Shown piece by piece: positions 6,919-14,372 of a DNA stretch of 21,465 nt; the first letter of the stretch is position 1; every line of letters starts with the position of its first letter. Origin of the DNA: an uncultured Sphingomonadaceae bacterium (GTDB lineage: Bacteria > Pseudomonadota > Alphaproteobacteria > Sphingomonadales > Sphingomonadaceae); contig CALKXX010000136.1 in assembly GCA_938003725.1 (NCBI GenBank), forward strand, positions 1-21,465, written 5' to 3'. Made by a program: the position numbers and the translations under genes. The notes beneath the pieces were generated by a model, which was not told the origin of the DNA, did not search any database, and saw only the letters and a program-made list of their open reading frames with translations.

Positions 6919-8100
6919 ATGTCCGACAAACGCGAATTTGATGTCATTATCTATGGTGCAACCGGTTATACCGGACGCCTTGTTGCCGAATATATGGCAC
7001 AGGAATATGGCGTTGGCGGAGATGCACCCAAATGGGCGATGGCAGGCCGCTCATCGGAAAAACTGGAAGAAGTTCGCGATCTTATTGACGCGCCAAAGGA
7101 CACTCCGTTGGTTGTCGCCGATTCCGATGATCCGGCATCGCTGGATATGATGGCAAGCCGCGCCAAGGTTATTTGTACGACCGTTGGACCATATCAACTT
7201 TACGGCGATGACGTGGTGACAGCCTGTATCAAAAACGGAACCCACTATGTCGACCTGTGCGGCGAGCCCGGTTGGATGCGAGAGAAAATTGATGAGCATC
7301 AGGAAGCTGCGGAAAAATCGGGCGCACAGATTTGCTTCTCTTGCGGATTTGACTCCATCCCGTTCGATCTGGGCGTTCTGATGCTGCAAAAGGACATGAC
7401 AAAACGCTATGGCAAACCCGCCAATCGGGTACGCGGCCGGGTCCGTGCCATGGAAGGTAAATTCTCCGGCGGAACGGCGGCCAGCTTGAAAGAAACCATG
7501 AAAGCGATCGCAAAAAAACCATCGCTGGTAAAAATTCTAGCGAGCAGCTTTGGCCTGACGCCCGGCTTCGAGGGTCCGGATCAACCGAATATGATGATCC
7601 CATGTCACGATGATACCATTGATAGCTGGGTCGCGCCGTTCGTGATGGCGCCAATCAATACCAAGAATGTCCATCGGACGAATTTCTTGGCTGACTTCCC
7701 CTATGGTGAAGATTTCAAATATGATGAGATGGTCGTCACCAGTCCCGGAGAGATGGGCAAGCAAGCCGCAGAGATGCTCGCCAAAGCGAACCCGTTAGGC
7801 GGCGAAGATGGCCCCAAGCCCGGTGAAGGCCCCACAAAGGAAGAGCGTGAAAATGGCCATTATGATGTCGTATTTATCGGCGAGACAGCCGACGGCGACA
7901 CTGGCAGCCTCTGCGTAAAGGGTGACAAGGACCCTGGTTATGGCTCCACGTCAAAAATGATCGCGGAATCCGCCCTCTGTTTAGCGCAGGACAAGATCAA
8001 GCATGGCGGCGGTATTTGGACACCGGGCGCATTGATGGGCAAAAAGCTGGTCAAACGTCTGGAAGCGCGAGCAGGACTTAGCTTTACCTTAGAAAGCTAA
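6919..8100 (+). CDS. Saccharopine dehydrogenase-like NAD(P)-dependent reductase (trans-acting enoyl reductase family)
   Basis: A 393-residue protein with an N-terminal Rossmann domain: FDVIIYGATGYTGRLVAEYM, with the G-x2-G-x2-G dinucleotide site at residues 13-19. Further family traits are AGRSSEKLEE (cofactor 2'-phosphate region), VICTTVGPYQLYG, GTHYVDLCGEPGW and FSCGFDSIPFDLG. These mark the saccharopine-dehydrogenase-like/trans-acting enoyl reductase family, in which mycobacterial members act with polyketide synthases on lipid intermediates; the substrate here is unknown. ATG 6919 has the ribosome site AAGGAG at 6905-6910. A longer open frame from 6832 only reads through the upstream repeat element and was rejected. 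A hydrophilic insertion near 285-315 (rich in G, P, E, K) is notable. No signal peptide. Confidence 0.87.
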   Translation: MSDKREFDVIIYGATGYTGRLVAEYMAQEYGVGGDAPKWAMAGRSSEKLEEVRDLIDAPKDTPLVVADSDDPASLDMMASRAKVICTTVGPYQLYGDDVVTACIKNGTHYVDLCGEPGWMREKIDEHQEAAEKSGAQICFSCGFDSIPFDLGVLMLQKDMTKRYGKPANRVRGRVRAMEGKFSGGTAASLKETMKAIAKKPSLVKILASSFGLTPGFEGPDQPNMMIPCHDDTIDSWVAPFVMAPINTKNVHRTNFLADFPYGEDFKYDEMVVTSPGEMGKQAAEMLAKANPLGGEDGPKPGEGPTKEERENGHYDVVFIGETADGDTGSLCVKGDKDPGYGSTSKMIAESALCLAQDKIKHGGGIWTPGALMGKKLVKRLEARAGLSFTLES

Positions 8101-8110
8101 CGCAAAAACC

Positions 8111-8126
8111 ATCTGTTCAGACAGAT
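8111..8126. other. Small perfect hairpin after the reductase gene
   Basis: ATCTGT-TCAG-ACAGAT forms a perfect 6-bp stem with a 4-nt loop 11 bp after the stop of the upstream gene. No T-run follows, so it is not a classical terminator by itself; it may stabilise the 3' end of the message. Confidence 0.3.
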
Positions 8127-8143
8127 TCGCAATATGCTATGAG

Positions 8144-8185
8144 ATGCTGGACACGGATTATCGTGTTCCGGCATTTCAATTTTTC
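8144..8185 (+). terminator. Probable intrinsic terminator of the reductase gene
   Basis: The arms ATGCTGGACACG (8144-8155) and CGTGTTCCGGCAT (8162-8174) pair almost fully, with one G-T wobble and one bulged base, around a GATTAT loop. A T-rich stretch (TTCAATTTTT) follows. It lies 44 bp after the reductase stop and 41 bp before the phosphoesterase start, consistent with separate transcription of the two genes. Confidence 0.5.
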
Positions 8186-8225
8186 GCCCGAAACCGGGCC
8201 AGGATCGACAAAGGCCAACCCCGCC

Positions 8226-8993
8226 ATGCTCAAACGCCTGTTTAGCAAGAAACCATCGGATCGACCGCTCGATAATGCCAGCATTCCCGACGGACGGCGC
8301 GTCTATGCCATTGGCGATATCCATGGTCGCAACGATTTGCTGCAGCAGTTGATTGAGAAAATCATCGCGGACGACGGTGAGAGTGGCGAAGCACATAGCG
8401 AATTAATTTTTCTGGGTGATCTGATTGATCGCGGTCCCGACAGCGCCGGGGTGATCGAAACCGCCATGGCGCTGAAAAACGAACTCGGCGATGTCCGGTT
8501 CCTGATGGGTAATCATGAAGAGGTCTTTCTGGCCGCCGCAACAGGCGATGAAAAGGCGGTGCGCTTCTTCAACCGGATTGGCGGCAAAGAGACGATACTC
8601 AGCTACCCGATGACGATGAAGGAGTTCATCGAGCTGGATATGGCGGAACTCGCGGCGCGGCTCCCCTCCCTCATCCCGGCTGAACATATTGATTTCGTGC
8701 GTGGTTTTGAGGATCAGATCGTGATTGGCGACTATGCCTTTGTTCATGCCGGGATTAAACCCGGTGTGCCTCTATCTGAACAGAAACCCAAGCATCTACG
8801 CTGGATCAGGGAAGAGTTCATTGCCGTTCGCGAACCTTTTGAAAAGGTCATTGTCTATGGCCACACGATCAGTGACGATGTGGTGGAAAAGGGAAACCGG
8901 ATCGGCATCGATACCGGCGCCTATTACACCGACAAATTGACTGCCTTGGTGCTAGAGGGCGGTGAACGCCGTTATCTCGACACTGCAACATAA
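8226..8993 (+). CDS. PPP-type metallophosphoesterase (serine/threonine phosphatase-like)
   Basis: A 255-residue cytoplasmic metallophosphoesterase. The dimetal site motifs are present in order: GDIHG (D31, H33), GDLIDRGPDS (D65 and D68, R69), GNHE (N96, H97), HAG (H174) and YGHT (H213). The pattern matches bacterial PPP-family phosphatases related to lambda phosphatase and PrpA/B. The substrate could be a phosphoprotein or a small phosphoester; the sequence does not decide. ATG 8226 (MLKRLFSKK) is chosen because the longer frame from 8139 begins within a hairpin structure and encodes an unconvincing N-terminus; the ribosome site is weak (AAGG). It converges on ctrA across a bidirectional terminator. 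Confidence 0.9.
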   Translation: MLKRLFSKKPSDRPLDNASIPDGRRVYAIGDIHGRNDLLQQLIEKIIADDGESGEAHSELIFLGDLIDRGPDSAGVIETAMALKNELGDVRFLMGNHEEVFLAAATGDEKAVRFFNRIGGKETILSYPMTMKEFIELDMAELAARLPSLIPAEHIDFVRGFEDQIVIGDYAFVHAGIKPGVPLSEQKPKHLRWIREEFIAVREPFEKVIVYGHTISDDVVEKGNRIGIDTGAYYTDKLTALVLEGGERRYLDTAT

Positions 8994-8997
8994 AAAA

Positions 8998-9025
8998 TCG
9001 GCGAAGCTGTTTAGAGCTCCGCCGA
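8998..9025. terminator. Bidirectional intrinsic terminator between the phosphoesterase gene and ctrA
   Basis: TCGGCG-A-AGCT (8998-9008) pairs with AGCT-C-CGCCGA (9015-9025), with a single A/C mismatch and a 6-nt loop. On the plus strand AATTTTCTC follows; on the minus strand the AAAAAA at 8992-8997 becomes a U-run right after the stem. It should therefore end ctrA transcripts well and phosphoesterase transcripts moderately. Confidence 0.75.
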
Positions 9026-9059
9026 CAATTTTCTCACATAGGGTAGTGAAGAGGGTAGT

Positions 9060-9767
9060 TTAGGCTACCTGAGCTTCAGGGCCGCTATCTTCCTCGATAT
9101 CACGAAGAACATAACCACGTCCCCAAACGGTTTCGATATAATTCTCACCGCCACAGGCAAGCGCCAGTTTTTTACGCAACTTACAAATGAACACGTCGAT
9201 AATCTTGAGTTCCGGTTCATCCATCCCGCCATAGAGATGGTTGAGGAACATTTCTTTGGTCAGCGTGGTGCCCTTGCGCAACGACAAGAGTTCCAGCATC
9301 GCATATTCCTTACCGGTCAGGTGGACACGGTTGCCGTCAACTTCAACAGTCTTGGCATCCAGGTTCACGGCAAGCTTGCCAGTGCGGATAACGCTTTGTG
9401 AATGGCCTTTAGAACGGCGCACAACGGCGTGAATACGGGCAACAAGCTCTTCGCGGTGGAAAGGCTTGGTGACATAATCGTCGGCACCAAAACCAAATGA
9501 ACGCACTTTGCTGTCCATTTCGCTGATACCGGAAAGAATGAGAACAGGCGTCTGCACTTTGGCCACACGCAGTTTCTTCAAAACGTCATAACCATGCATA
9601 TCTGGCAGGTTAAGATCGAGCAATATGATGTCATAATCATAGAGCTTACCGAGATCGAGACCTTCTTCGCCCAGATCCGTGGTGTACACATTAAAGCCTT
9701 CGGTTGTCAGCATCAGCTCAATGGCTTTTGCGGTTGTTGGCTCATCTTCAATTAGCAGCACGCGCAT
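9060..9767 (-). CDS. ctrA: Cell cycle response regulator CtrA
   Basis: A 235-residue OmpR-type response regulator, the alphaproteobacterial cell-cycle, motility and division master regulator. The receiver domain (1-120) has acidic residues E7-D8-E9, phospho-acceptor D51 in ILLDLNLPD, and switch residues through LILSG and K of TKPF. The winged-helix domain (about 125-222) contains LTGKEYAMLELLSLRKG and EPELKIIDVFICKLRKK, an almost invariant CtrA recognition segment. The start ATG 9767 gives the universal MRVLLIEDEPTT N-terminus; upstream in-frame codons to 9842 are not conserved-looking. The C-terminus ends in Gln-Val-Ala, comparable to but not identical with the Ala-Ala degron of Caulobacter CtrA. 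Regulation: CtrA-like boxes and GANTC sites lie just upstream, suggesting autoregulation and methylation control. Confidence 0.97.
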   Translation of the reverse strand: MRVLLIEDEPTTAKAIELMLTTEGFNVYTTDLGEEGLDLGKLYDYDIILLDLNLPDMHGYDVLKKLRVAKVQTPVLILSGISEMDSKVRSFGFGADDYVTKPFHREELVARIHAVVRRSKGHSQSVIRTGKLAVNLDAKTVEVDGNRVHLTGKEYAMLELLSLRKGTTLTKEMFLNHLYGGMDEPELKIIDVFICKLRKKLALACGGENYIETVWGRGYVLRDIEEDSGPEAQVA

Positions 9768-9834
9768 CAGGCAGCCCCTTTTTCTTAAATTACTCCCCTC
9801 GAACCACATAACGGATGGCCCGATGGATGATTTA

Positions 9835-9849
9835 TTAACCATGAATTAG
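9835..9849. promoter_or_regulatory. CtrA-box-like site (TTAA-N7-TTAG), ctrA-proximal
   Basis: TTAA at 9835-9838, seven bases, then TTAG at 9846-9849: one base off the CtrA consensus TTAA-N7-TTAA. It is centred about 75 bp upstream of the ctrA start codon. Autoregulation through such a box is known for Caulobacter ctrA; its use here is inferred. Confidence 0.55.
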
Positions 9850-9863
9850 ATGAACTGAAAAGG

Positions 9864-9878
9864 TTAATTTTTCCCTAA
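9864..9878. promoter_or_regulatory. CtrA-box-like site (TTAG-N7-TTAA on the minus strand), ctrA-distal
   Basis: TTAA at 9864-9867 and CTAA at 9875-9878 with exactly seven bases between; read on the ctrA strand this is TTAG-N7-TTAA, again one mismatch. It is spaced 29 bp from the proximal box, close to three helical turns, so two CtrA dimers could bind on nearly the same face. Confidence 0.5.
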
Positions 9879-9883
9879 GGCAG

Positions 9884-9950
9884 GATTCAGCACGAGTCGC
9901 GAAGGTGCGTTTGACTCTGTAACCCGCAGAATTGAGTCGTTTCAGGACTC
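9884..9950. promoter_or_regulatory. Cluster of five GANTC (CcrM methylation) sites upstream of ctrA
   Basis: GANTC occurs at 9884-9888, 9894-9898, 9913-9917, 9934-9938 and 9946-9950, five sites in 67 bp where random sequence would give about one per 256 bp. The last two form the arms of a TTGAGTC-N7-GACTCAA inverted repeat. GANTC is the target of the alphaproteobacterial methyltransferase CcrM, and the Caulobacter ctrA P1 promoter is controlled by such a site. Function here is inferred from position. Confidence 0.6.
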
Positions 9951-10063
9951 AAAGCGAAGCGAAAAAAAATTTAACTTTTTGCCTCTGAGCAACATCAATA
10001 TGGACAGTTTTATCCAAAATCGATCATTTTGAAACATCAATTGCGTCCGATTTTGCATTTTTC

Positions 10064-10077
10064 TTAATGGAGTTTAA
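10064..10077. promoter_or_regulatory. TTAA-N6-TTAA motif upstream of arfB
   Basis: TTAA at 10064-10067 and 10074-10077 separated by six bases, one short of the CtrA consensus spacing. It sits 43-56 bp upstream of the arfB start. In an A+T-rich region this may be chance. Confidence 0.25.
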
Positions 10078-10119
10078 CAAAAATATCACCATCTAGTCGG
10101 CCGTTCCATTTCGGTATAG

Positions 10120-10530
10120 ATGCGCGCAATGAGCTTTGAGATACCCGACAACGCAATCACAGAGACTTTCCTGGCCGCATCCGGCCCCGGGGGGCAAAAT
10201 GTGAATAAGGTCGAGACCGCTGTTCAAATGCGGGTGAATGTCTATGCCCTGCGCCTGCCCCCCTTTGCCTTTCGAAAATTGAAGATGCTGGCTGGCCGTA
10301 AAATGACTGCGGGCGGTGAATTGGTGATCACGGTGAAAGAACATCGCACCCGCGAAGCGAACCGGGCCGAGGCACGCAAACATATTGAACGCATGGTGAC
10401 AGAGGCGCATCAGCGCGATGCCCGGCGCATCAAGACAAAACCAAGTCGCGCCGCAAAGGCGCGGCGCGTTGATTCGAAGAAGAAAAAATCCTCAGTTAAG
10501 AAAATGCGTGAGAAACCCAGACTGGATTAG
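10120..10530 (+). CDS. arfB: Alternative ribosome-rescue factor ArfB (peptidyl-tRNA hydrolase, class I release factor-like)
   Basis: A 136-residue release-factor-like protein that hydrolyses peptidyl-tRNA on ribosomes stalled without a stop codon. The catalytic GGQ lies at residues 24-26 in SGPGGQNVNKVET; no codon-recognition domain is present. The C-terminal tail (about 100-136) is very rich in Lys and Arg (for example KKKKSSVKKMREK), as in ArfB/YaeJ, whose tail enters the empty mRNA channel. Length matches ArfB and is far below RF1/RF2. ATG 10120 and ATG 10129 are both possible starts; neither has a clear ribosome site, so a leaderless or short-leader message is possible. Divergent from ctrA. 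Confidence 0.92.
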   Translation: MRAMSFEIPDNAITETFLAASGPGGQNVNKVETAVQMRVNVYALRLPPFAFRKLKMLAGRKMTAGGELVITVKEHRTREANRAEARKHIERMVTEAHQRDARRIKTKPSRAAKARRVDSKKKKSSVKKMREKPRLD

Positions 10531-10634
10531 GGTCAGGACCTTTGCCGCTCTTCACCTGCACAGGAGGCTCTTTCAAGGGACTAGGTTTCGGAGGAACAGC
10601 CTATGCGTTTTGGGCTGCATTCGGCTTTCACTCT

Positions 10635-10656
10635 AGATGGGGTTAAAACCCTATCT
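10635..10656. terminator. Hairpin between convergent arfB and the secreted hypothetical gene
   Basis: AGATGGGGTT and AACCCTATCT form a 10-bp stem with one G-T wobble around a two-base centre (the inner A-T pairs may open into a larger loop). It is located between two convergent genes, but no T-run follows on either strand, so terminator activity is uncertain. Confidence 0.3.
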
Positions 10657-10661
10657 GCTGG

Positions 10662-11189
10662 TCATCTTTGAAAAGAGATTTGGCCAAGCGCATTTTCAAG
10701 GCCATTTGCGTGACCCGTATTTAGCGTAAACCCATCGCTGCGCAGATTCCAGACGGTTTTATATCGCACGTTTGATTTTTTATCACGGTCGTCGAGTAGA
10801 AAAGTCAGCCGATTTCCGCTTCGGACCCCTTTCACGGACGCTGACCCCACGCCCCTGGGGTTCACCCATCGTCCTGTCAGTTTCTTCGACCCGGAATATT
10901 CGGCAATATGTCCCAGCAAAGTAAAAGTCCCACTGCTTGCCGCGCATTTTCCACTCACGGATAGTTTCCGCAATTTTGCTCGATATTTGGCTGTCAGCCG
11001 GCACCGCACATTCTCTTTCGCCGCGCCCTTTTTGCGCGACGCCCAACCTTTGCCTTTCCATTTTCCGGCCATTTGCGACAGTTTCACCTGTTTCGCGCTC
11101 ATTGCCGCTGGGCTGGTCGCAAAATATAGAGCGGTGACAACGGTGCATCCAAATATTCGATATGTGAATTTAGATTTGCTCTTGTTCAT
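10662..11189 (-). CDS. Secreted hypothetical protein, small basic beta-rich domain
   Basis: A 175-residue protein I do not recognise. The N-terminus has a basic n-region, a hydrophobic stretch and a plausible signal peptidase site (ATSPAAMSA, about residues 25-33), so export to the periplasm or beyond is likely. The mature part starts with the MAGKWKGKGWA segment, has two cysteines (C63, C82) that could form a disulfide, and shows alternating polar/hydrophobic strands with repeated Gly-Lys/Arg turns (TGRWVNPRG, SGNRLTFLLDD), suggesting a small beta-barrel or lipocalin-like fold. It is strongly basic. No catalytic motif is seen. It is divergent from the exporter gene at 11387 and convergent with arfB. 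The start has only a weak ribosome site (AAGTAAG). Confidence 0.7.
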   Translation of the reverse strand: MNKSKSKFTYRIFGCTVVTALYFATSPAAMSAKQVKLSQMAGKWKGKGWASRKKGAAKENVRCRLTAKYRAKLRKLSVSGKCAASSGTFTLLGHIAEYSGSKKLTGRWVNPRGVGSASVKGVRSGNRLTFLLDDRDKKSNVRYKTVWNLRSDGFTLNTGHANGLENALGQISFQR

Positions 11190-11386
11190 TTCACTTACTT
11201 CATCTCGGCTACGACCAAAGGTACGGGATATTTATACGTGCTGGCTATGTGCATATCAGCTATATTTGATTCATAGCTTGACCGTTTTTCGCTAATAAGA
11301 CAATTAAATTTTCTGTGTTTTGCTGAACCCGTGAATTGGGTTGGCGCCTAAAGAGGGGGCATCTGTTATTTCGCATCCTGTTCGAT

Positions 11387-13654
11387 ATGATTGAGAAAAT
11401 CACGTCATTGATATTGCGAAAAAAGAGATATCTTTTTCTCTTCGCGATTTTGTTGGCGATCATGTCACTATGGGGGGCCACACGCATCCATATTGAAGAC
11501 GGCGCGCGCGGTATTTTTGCTTCGTCATACCCGGAATATTTCCGCTTCAATGATCACAAAGCTGAATTTCCTCAAGCCGATTCTGAAATCGTCGTTATCG
11601 CACGATCAGGAGAAAGCTTTGATCGCCCTCAGTTGGAGGCCCTGAAAGAGTTCATGCTGGACGCCCAACTGGTTGAAGGCGTCGAGTCAGCTTATTCTAT
11701 CTTCTCTATCCAGGATTATGACAGGGAAGCGGATGATTTTGTTAATCTGATCTCCGATGATCTGACCGTTTATGCGGATATGTCAGTTCCCTTAAACCTG
11801 GTAGAACAATCGAATTGGCAAATCCTGACGCTACTGAACGCGGAACATAATCAAACGGTAATGGTCTTTTCGGTCGAAGAGCAGTTGGTAGATTCCAAGA
11901 CATTTCAACCGACCATTGACGAGCTAGAATCTCTGATCCAAGAAACATCGACAGACTCCAATCTGGAATTGGAGATTACCGGCAGCCTGCCCTTGCTCAG
12001 TTTAATTGTGAACAGGATCATTGCGGAACAAGGACTCCTCAATGCCATCGGCGGAATATTAGGGGCGCTAATGTCGCTAATTTTGTTCCGCAGCCTAACC
12101 ATCGGCCTGCTAAACGGAATTGCACCGATATTCGCAGTATTGCTTACCCTAGGCGCGATGGGCTGGCTAGGCTTGGAAATGAATGTGATTAGCAATTCAA
12201 TTTCAATCCTGATCCTTGTCATCACCATGGCGAACTGTATCCATATGACATATGAATTGAGAGGCAATACCACTGCAGGAAAAGGGCGTGACGACTCCAT
12301 CAGGGAGATGATGAAAGCCATTGCGGCACCCTGTATTTTGACGAGCTTGACCACCATAGCCGCGATGGCGAGCCTGTTTTATTCCGATTCCGACTTGATC
12401 CGCAACTTCGCCATGGCCGCCATTGTGGGACTGTTCTTGTCCATGTTTGCAGCGATCGTCATTCATCCACTTGTCTATGCCATTGCCTGGCGTTTTCCGA
12501 TCGTAAGAAAGGCTCTCACGCGCGAACCAAAGACTGAGGATCGATGGAGTAACGGCTTCACGAATACTACAAGGTGGCTCATCCGCCGAAAATCGTCCGT
12601 TGTTATTCTCAGCATCCTGTTTGCGGTGTTGTTGCTGGCAACGTTCCTACCCATCCAATCGACTCATCGTTTCAATGAATATCTCTATGATGATGAGCCC
12701 ATGATATTGGCGCTAAAACGCGCAGAGGCGATTAGTAGTCCGACACAGTCTTTGAACATTATATTACGGCATGACGGAAATGACCCGCTGCTCTCCAATG
12801 CCAATTTGGATGCATTGACCAAGGTTCACAACACACTGGAGAGAAGCTATCCCGACTATGACATCTATTCGCTTCACAACTTGCGGCGGGCGATGCAAAA
12901 AACGGGGGATGCCGGAAACGCCGAAGATGTCACAGCGTTCCTCGACATCCTTCCCGACAGAGGCAGGGCCGAACTCATCGGCCTTCAGGAAAGTGCCTTT
13001 AAAATCTCGTTTCGCATCCCCGACCAACCTGCGCAGGACACCCGCCGGCTGATCGCGGATATTGAGGCGCAATTGGCCCGAACCGATACGAGCAAGCTAA
13101 CGGTCGAACCTATCAACGGAATAACGGCACTGGCCGCGCATTTATCTGACCAAATGATCAAAGAATTGACGATTAGCTTTTTGATCGCTGCCTTTATCTG
13201 TCCGATCCTAATCGGCATTTGGTTCCGCGAATGGCGGTTTGGCCTCGCGGCGATATTGCCCAATGTCGTTCCTGTGTTGATAATCGGCGCGTGGCTAATG
13301 GCGAGCGGTTGGCGTCTGCAGTTTACGGGCGCTATTGCCCTTTCCATCGCCTTTGGCGTTGCGGTTGATGATACGATCCACGTGATAAATCGCCTAAATA
13401 TTAACCGCCGAAAGAAAGGGCCGGGTTTCACCACCGAAGATCTGCCCGCTGTCATGCGGCACGTAGCGCCGGCCTTGATTACAACGACCCTTGTGCTGTC
13501 AGTCGGATTATCGTCGACCTTTTTTAGCGAAATGCCGACCGTGGTTTATTTCGGAACAATGTGCATGGCGATCTTCTTTCTGGCCCTACTGGCCGACCTC
13601 TTCATGCTTCTGCCGATGGTCGCAATTTTGGGCGTACAGCCTTCAAAAAAATAG
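11387..13654 (+). CDS. RND/MMPL superfamily exporter
   Basis: A 755-residue integral membrane protein with the duplicated RND layout. Membrane helix 1 lies at about 14-32, a periplasmic domain at 33-200, helices 2-6 at about 210-370, helix 7 at 404-423, a second periplasmic domain to about 590, and helices 8-12 at about 594-750. The helix 10 signature GVAVDDTIHVINR (D661, D662) fits the proton relay of the family; the matching helix 4 segment (ITMANCIHMTYE) has Asn instead of Asp. No membrane fusion or outer membrane partner is next to it, so it may be a stand-alone lipid or hydrophobic compound exporter; the substrate is unknown. ATG 11387 is chosen over an in-frame TTG at 11336; neither has a convincing ribosome site. 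Upstream 11190-11386 is a divergent promoter region. Confidence 0.87.
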   Translation: MIEKITSLILRKKRYLFLFAILLAIMSLWGATRIHIEDGARGIFASSYPEYFRFNDHKAEFPQADSEIVVIARSGESFDRPQLEALKEFMLDAQLVEGVESAYSIFSIQDYDREADDFVNLISDDLTVYADMSVPLNLVEQSNWQILTLLNAEHNQTVMVFSVEEQLVDSKTFQPTIDELESLIQETSTDSNLELEITGSLPLLSLIVNRIIAEQGLLNAIGGILGALMSLILFRSLTIGLLNGIAPIFAVLLTLGAMGWLGLEMNVISNSISILILVITMANCIHMTYELRGNTTAGKGRDDSIREMMKAIAAPCILTSLTTIAAMASLFYSDSDLIRNFAMAAIVGLFLSMFAAIVIHPLVYAIAWRFPIVRKALTREPKTEDRWSNGFTNTTRWLIRRKSSVVILSILFAVLLLATFLPIQSTHRFNEYLYDDEPMILALKRAEAISSPTQSLNIILRHDGNDPLLSNANLDALTKVHNTLERSYPDYDIYSLHNLRRAMQKTGDAGNAEDVTAFLDILPDRGRAELIGLQESAFKISFRIPDQPAQDTRRLIADIEAQLARTDTSKLTVEPINGITALAAHLSDQMIKELTISFLIAAFICPILIGIWFREWRFGLAAILPNVVPVLIIGAWLMASGWRLQFTGAIALSIAFGVAVDDTIHVINRLNINRRKKGPGFTTEDLPAVMRHVAPALITTTLVLSVGLSSTFFSEMPTVVYFGTMCMAIFFLALLADLFMLLPMVAILGVQPSKK

Positions 13655-13673
13655 CTGAGGCAAATTTCATCAA

Positions 13674-13697
13674 TATCAAAGCACCGCTGCCTTGATA
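13674..13697. other. Imperfect hairpin between the exporter and msrC genes
   Basis: TATCAA and TTGATA arms with an inner GCA/TGC stem and a CCGC loop, with one mismatch. It lies 20 bp after the exporter stop. No T-run follows, so it is a weak terminator candidate or an mRNA 3' end structure. Confidence 0.3.
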
Positions 13698-13726
13698 GGT
13701 CAGACGGTCCGGTATACAGCTCGGTC

Positions 13727-14212
13727 ATGCATAATTTCTCAATCGATCAGTCGAAATCAGAAGATATTTTTTATCAAGAACTGCTGTCCGCTGCATCCGC
13801 CTTGGTCACCGATGAACCGGATAGCATAGCCAATATGGCCAATATCTCGGCGCTGATCTGGCAATATGTGCCAGACCTCAATTGGGCCGGTTTTTACCGC
13901 GTCATTGACGGCGAACTGGTGCTCGGCCCCTTTCAGGGAAAGACCGCTTGCATTCGCATTGCAATGGGCAAGGGCGTGTGCGGCACCGCCGCACAGAGCG
14001 GGGAGGTGCAACGGGTTGCAGACGTCCATGATTTTCCCGGTCATATTGCCTGCGATGCCGACAGCCGTTCGGAACTGGTCGTGCCGGTAATCCGCAATGA
14101 AAAAGTTGTCGCTGTGCTTGATCTGGATAGCCCGATGCCTGATCGCTTCACCGCTCAGGACCAGGCAGGATTGACGAAATTGATCGCCACAATTGCTAAC
14201 GAACTAGGCTAA
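13727..14212 (+). CDS. msrC: Free methionine-(R)-sulfoxide reductase (GAF-domain fRMsr)
   Basis: A 161-residue single GAF-domain enzyme that reduces free methionine-(R)-sulfoxide, using thioredoxin. The family motifs are clear: NWAGFY (52-57), LGPFQGKTACIRI (66-78), GKGVCGTAA (81-89) and HIACD (106-110), followed by SRSELVVPV. The three conserved cysteines are C75, C85 and C109, spaced 10 and 24 residues apart, the same spacing as C84, C94 and C118 of the E. coli enzyme. It is cytoplasmic, with no signal peptide. ATG 13727 is the first start in the frame; no strong ribosome site is visible. It lies 72 bp after the exporter gene and 160 bp before the RcnB-like gene. Confidence 0.94.
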   Translation: MHNFSIDQSKSEDIFYQELLSAASALVTDEPDSIANMANISALIWQYVPDLNWAGFYRVIDGELVLGPFQGKTACIRIAMGKGVCGTAAQSGEVQRVADVHDFPGHIACDADSRSELVVPVIRNEKVVAVLDLDSPMPDRFTAQDQAGLTKLIATIANELG

Positions 14213-14251
14213 CGGGATGTTAACCCAACTGCCCCATTTCGAGACATTGTT

Positions 14252-14266
14252 CTAATTCTACCCTAA
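14252..14266. promoter_or_regulatory. CTAA-N7-CTAA, degenerate CtrA-box-like motif
   Basis: CTAA at 14252-14255 and 14263-14266 with seven bases between; on the minus strand TTAG-N7-TTAG, two mismatches from consensus. It lies about 107-121 bp upstream of the RcnB-like envelope protein start. Given two mismatches this may be chance. Confidence 0.25.
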
Positions 14267-14372
14267 TTTACAAGCTGCTAATGGTCATAGGCCGCAGAAA
14301 ATGGTAACTCTTTGTTAATCATTTCACTGACGGGCACATATACAGATGCCCGAAACTAGGGAGCCGTTAACC

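Larger units (their letters stand above)
9768..10119. other. Divergent regulatory region between ctrA and arfB
   Basis: 352 bp without a gene and visibly richer in A+T than its surroundings. It holds two CtrA-like boxes and a cluster of GANTC sites on the ctrA side, a TTGAGTC/GACTCAA inverted repeat (9932-9952), a one-mismatch DnaA-like TTATCCAAA (10010-10018), a CAAAAT/ATTTTG inverted repeat (10015-10031) and TTAA-N6-TTAA (10064-10077) nearer arfB. Confidence 0.7.

Noticed and set aside
11244..11277. GCTATG/CATAGC and AACCC-N7-GGGTT inverted repeats in the exporter upstream region
   Set aside because: Short arms with long or unstructured loops in A+T-rich spacer; expected by chance.
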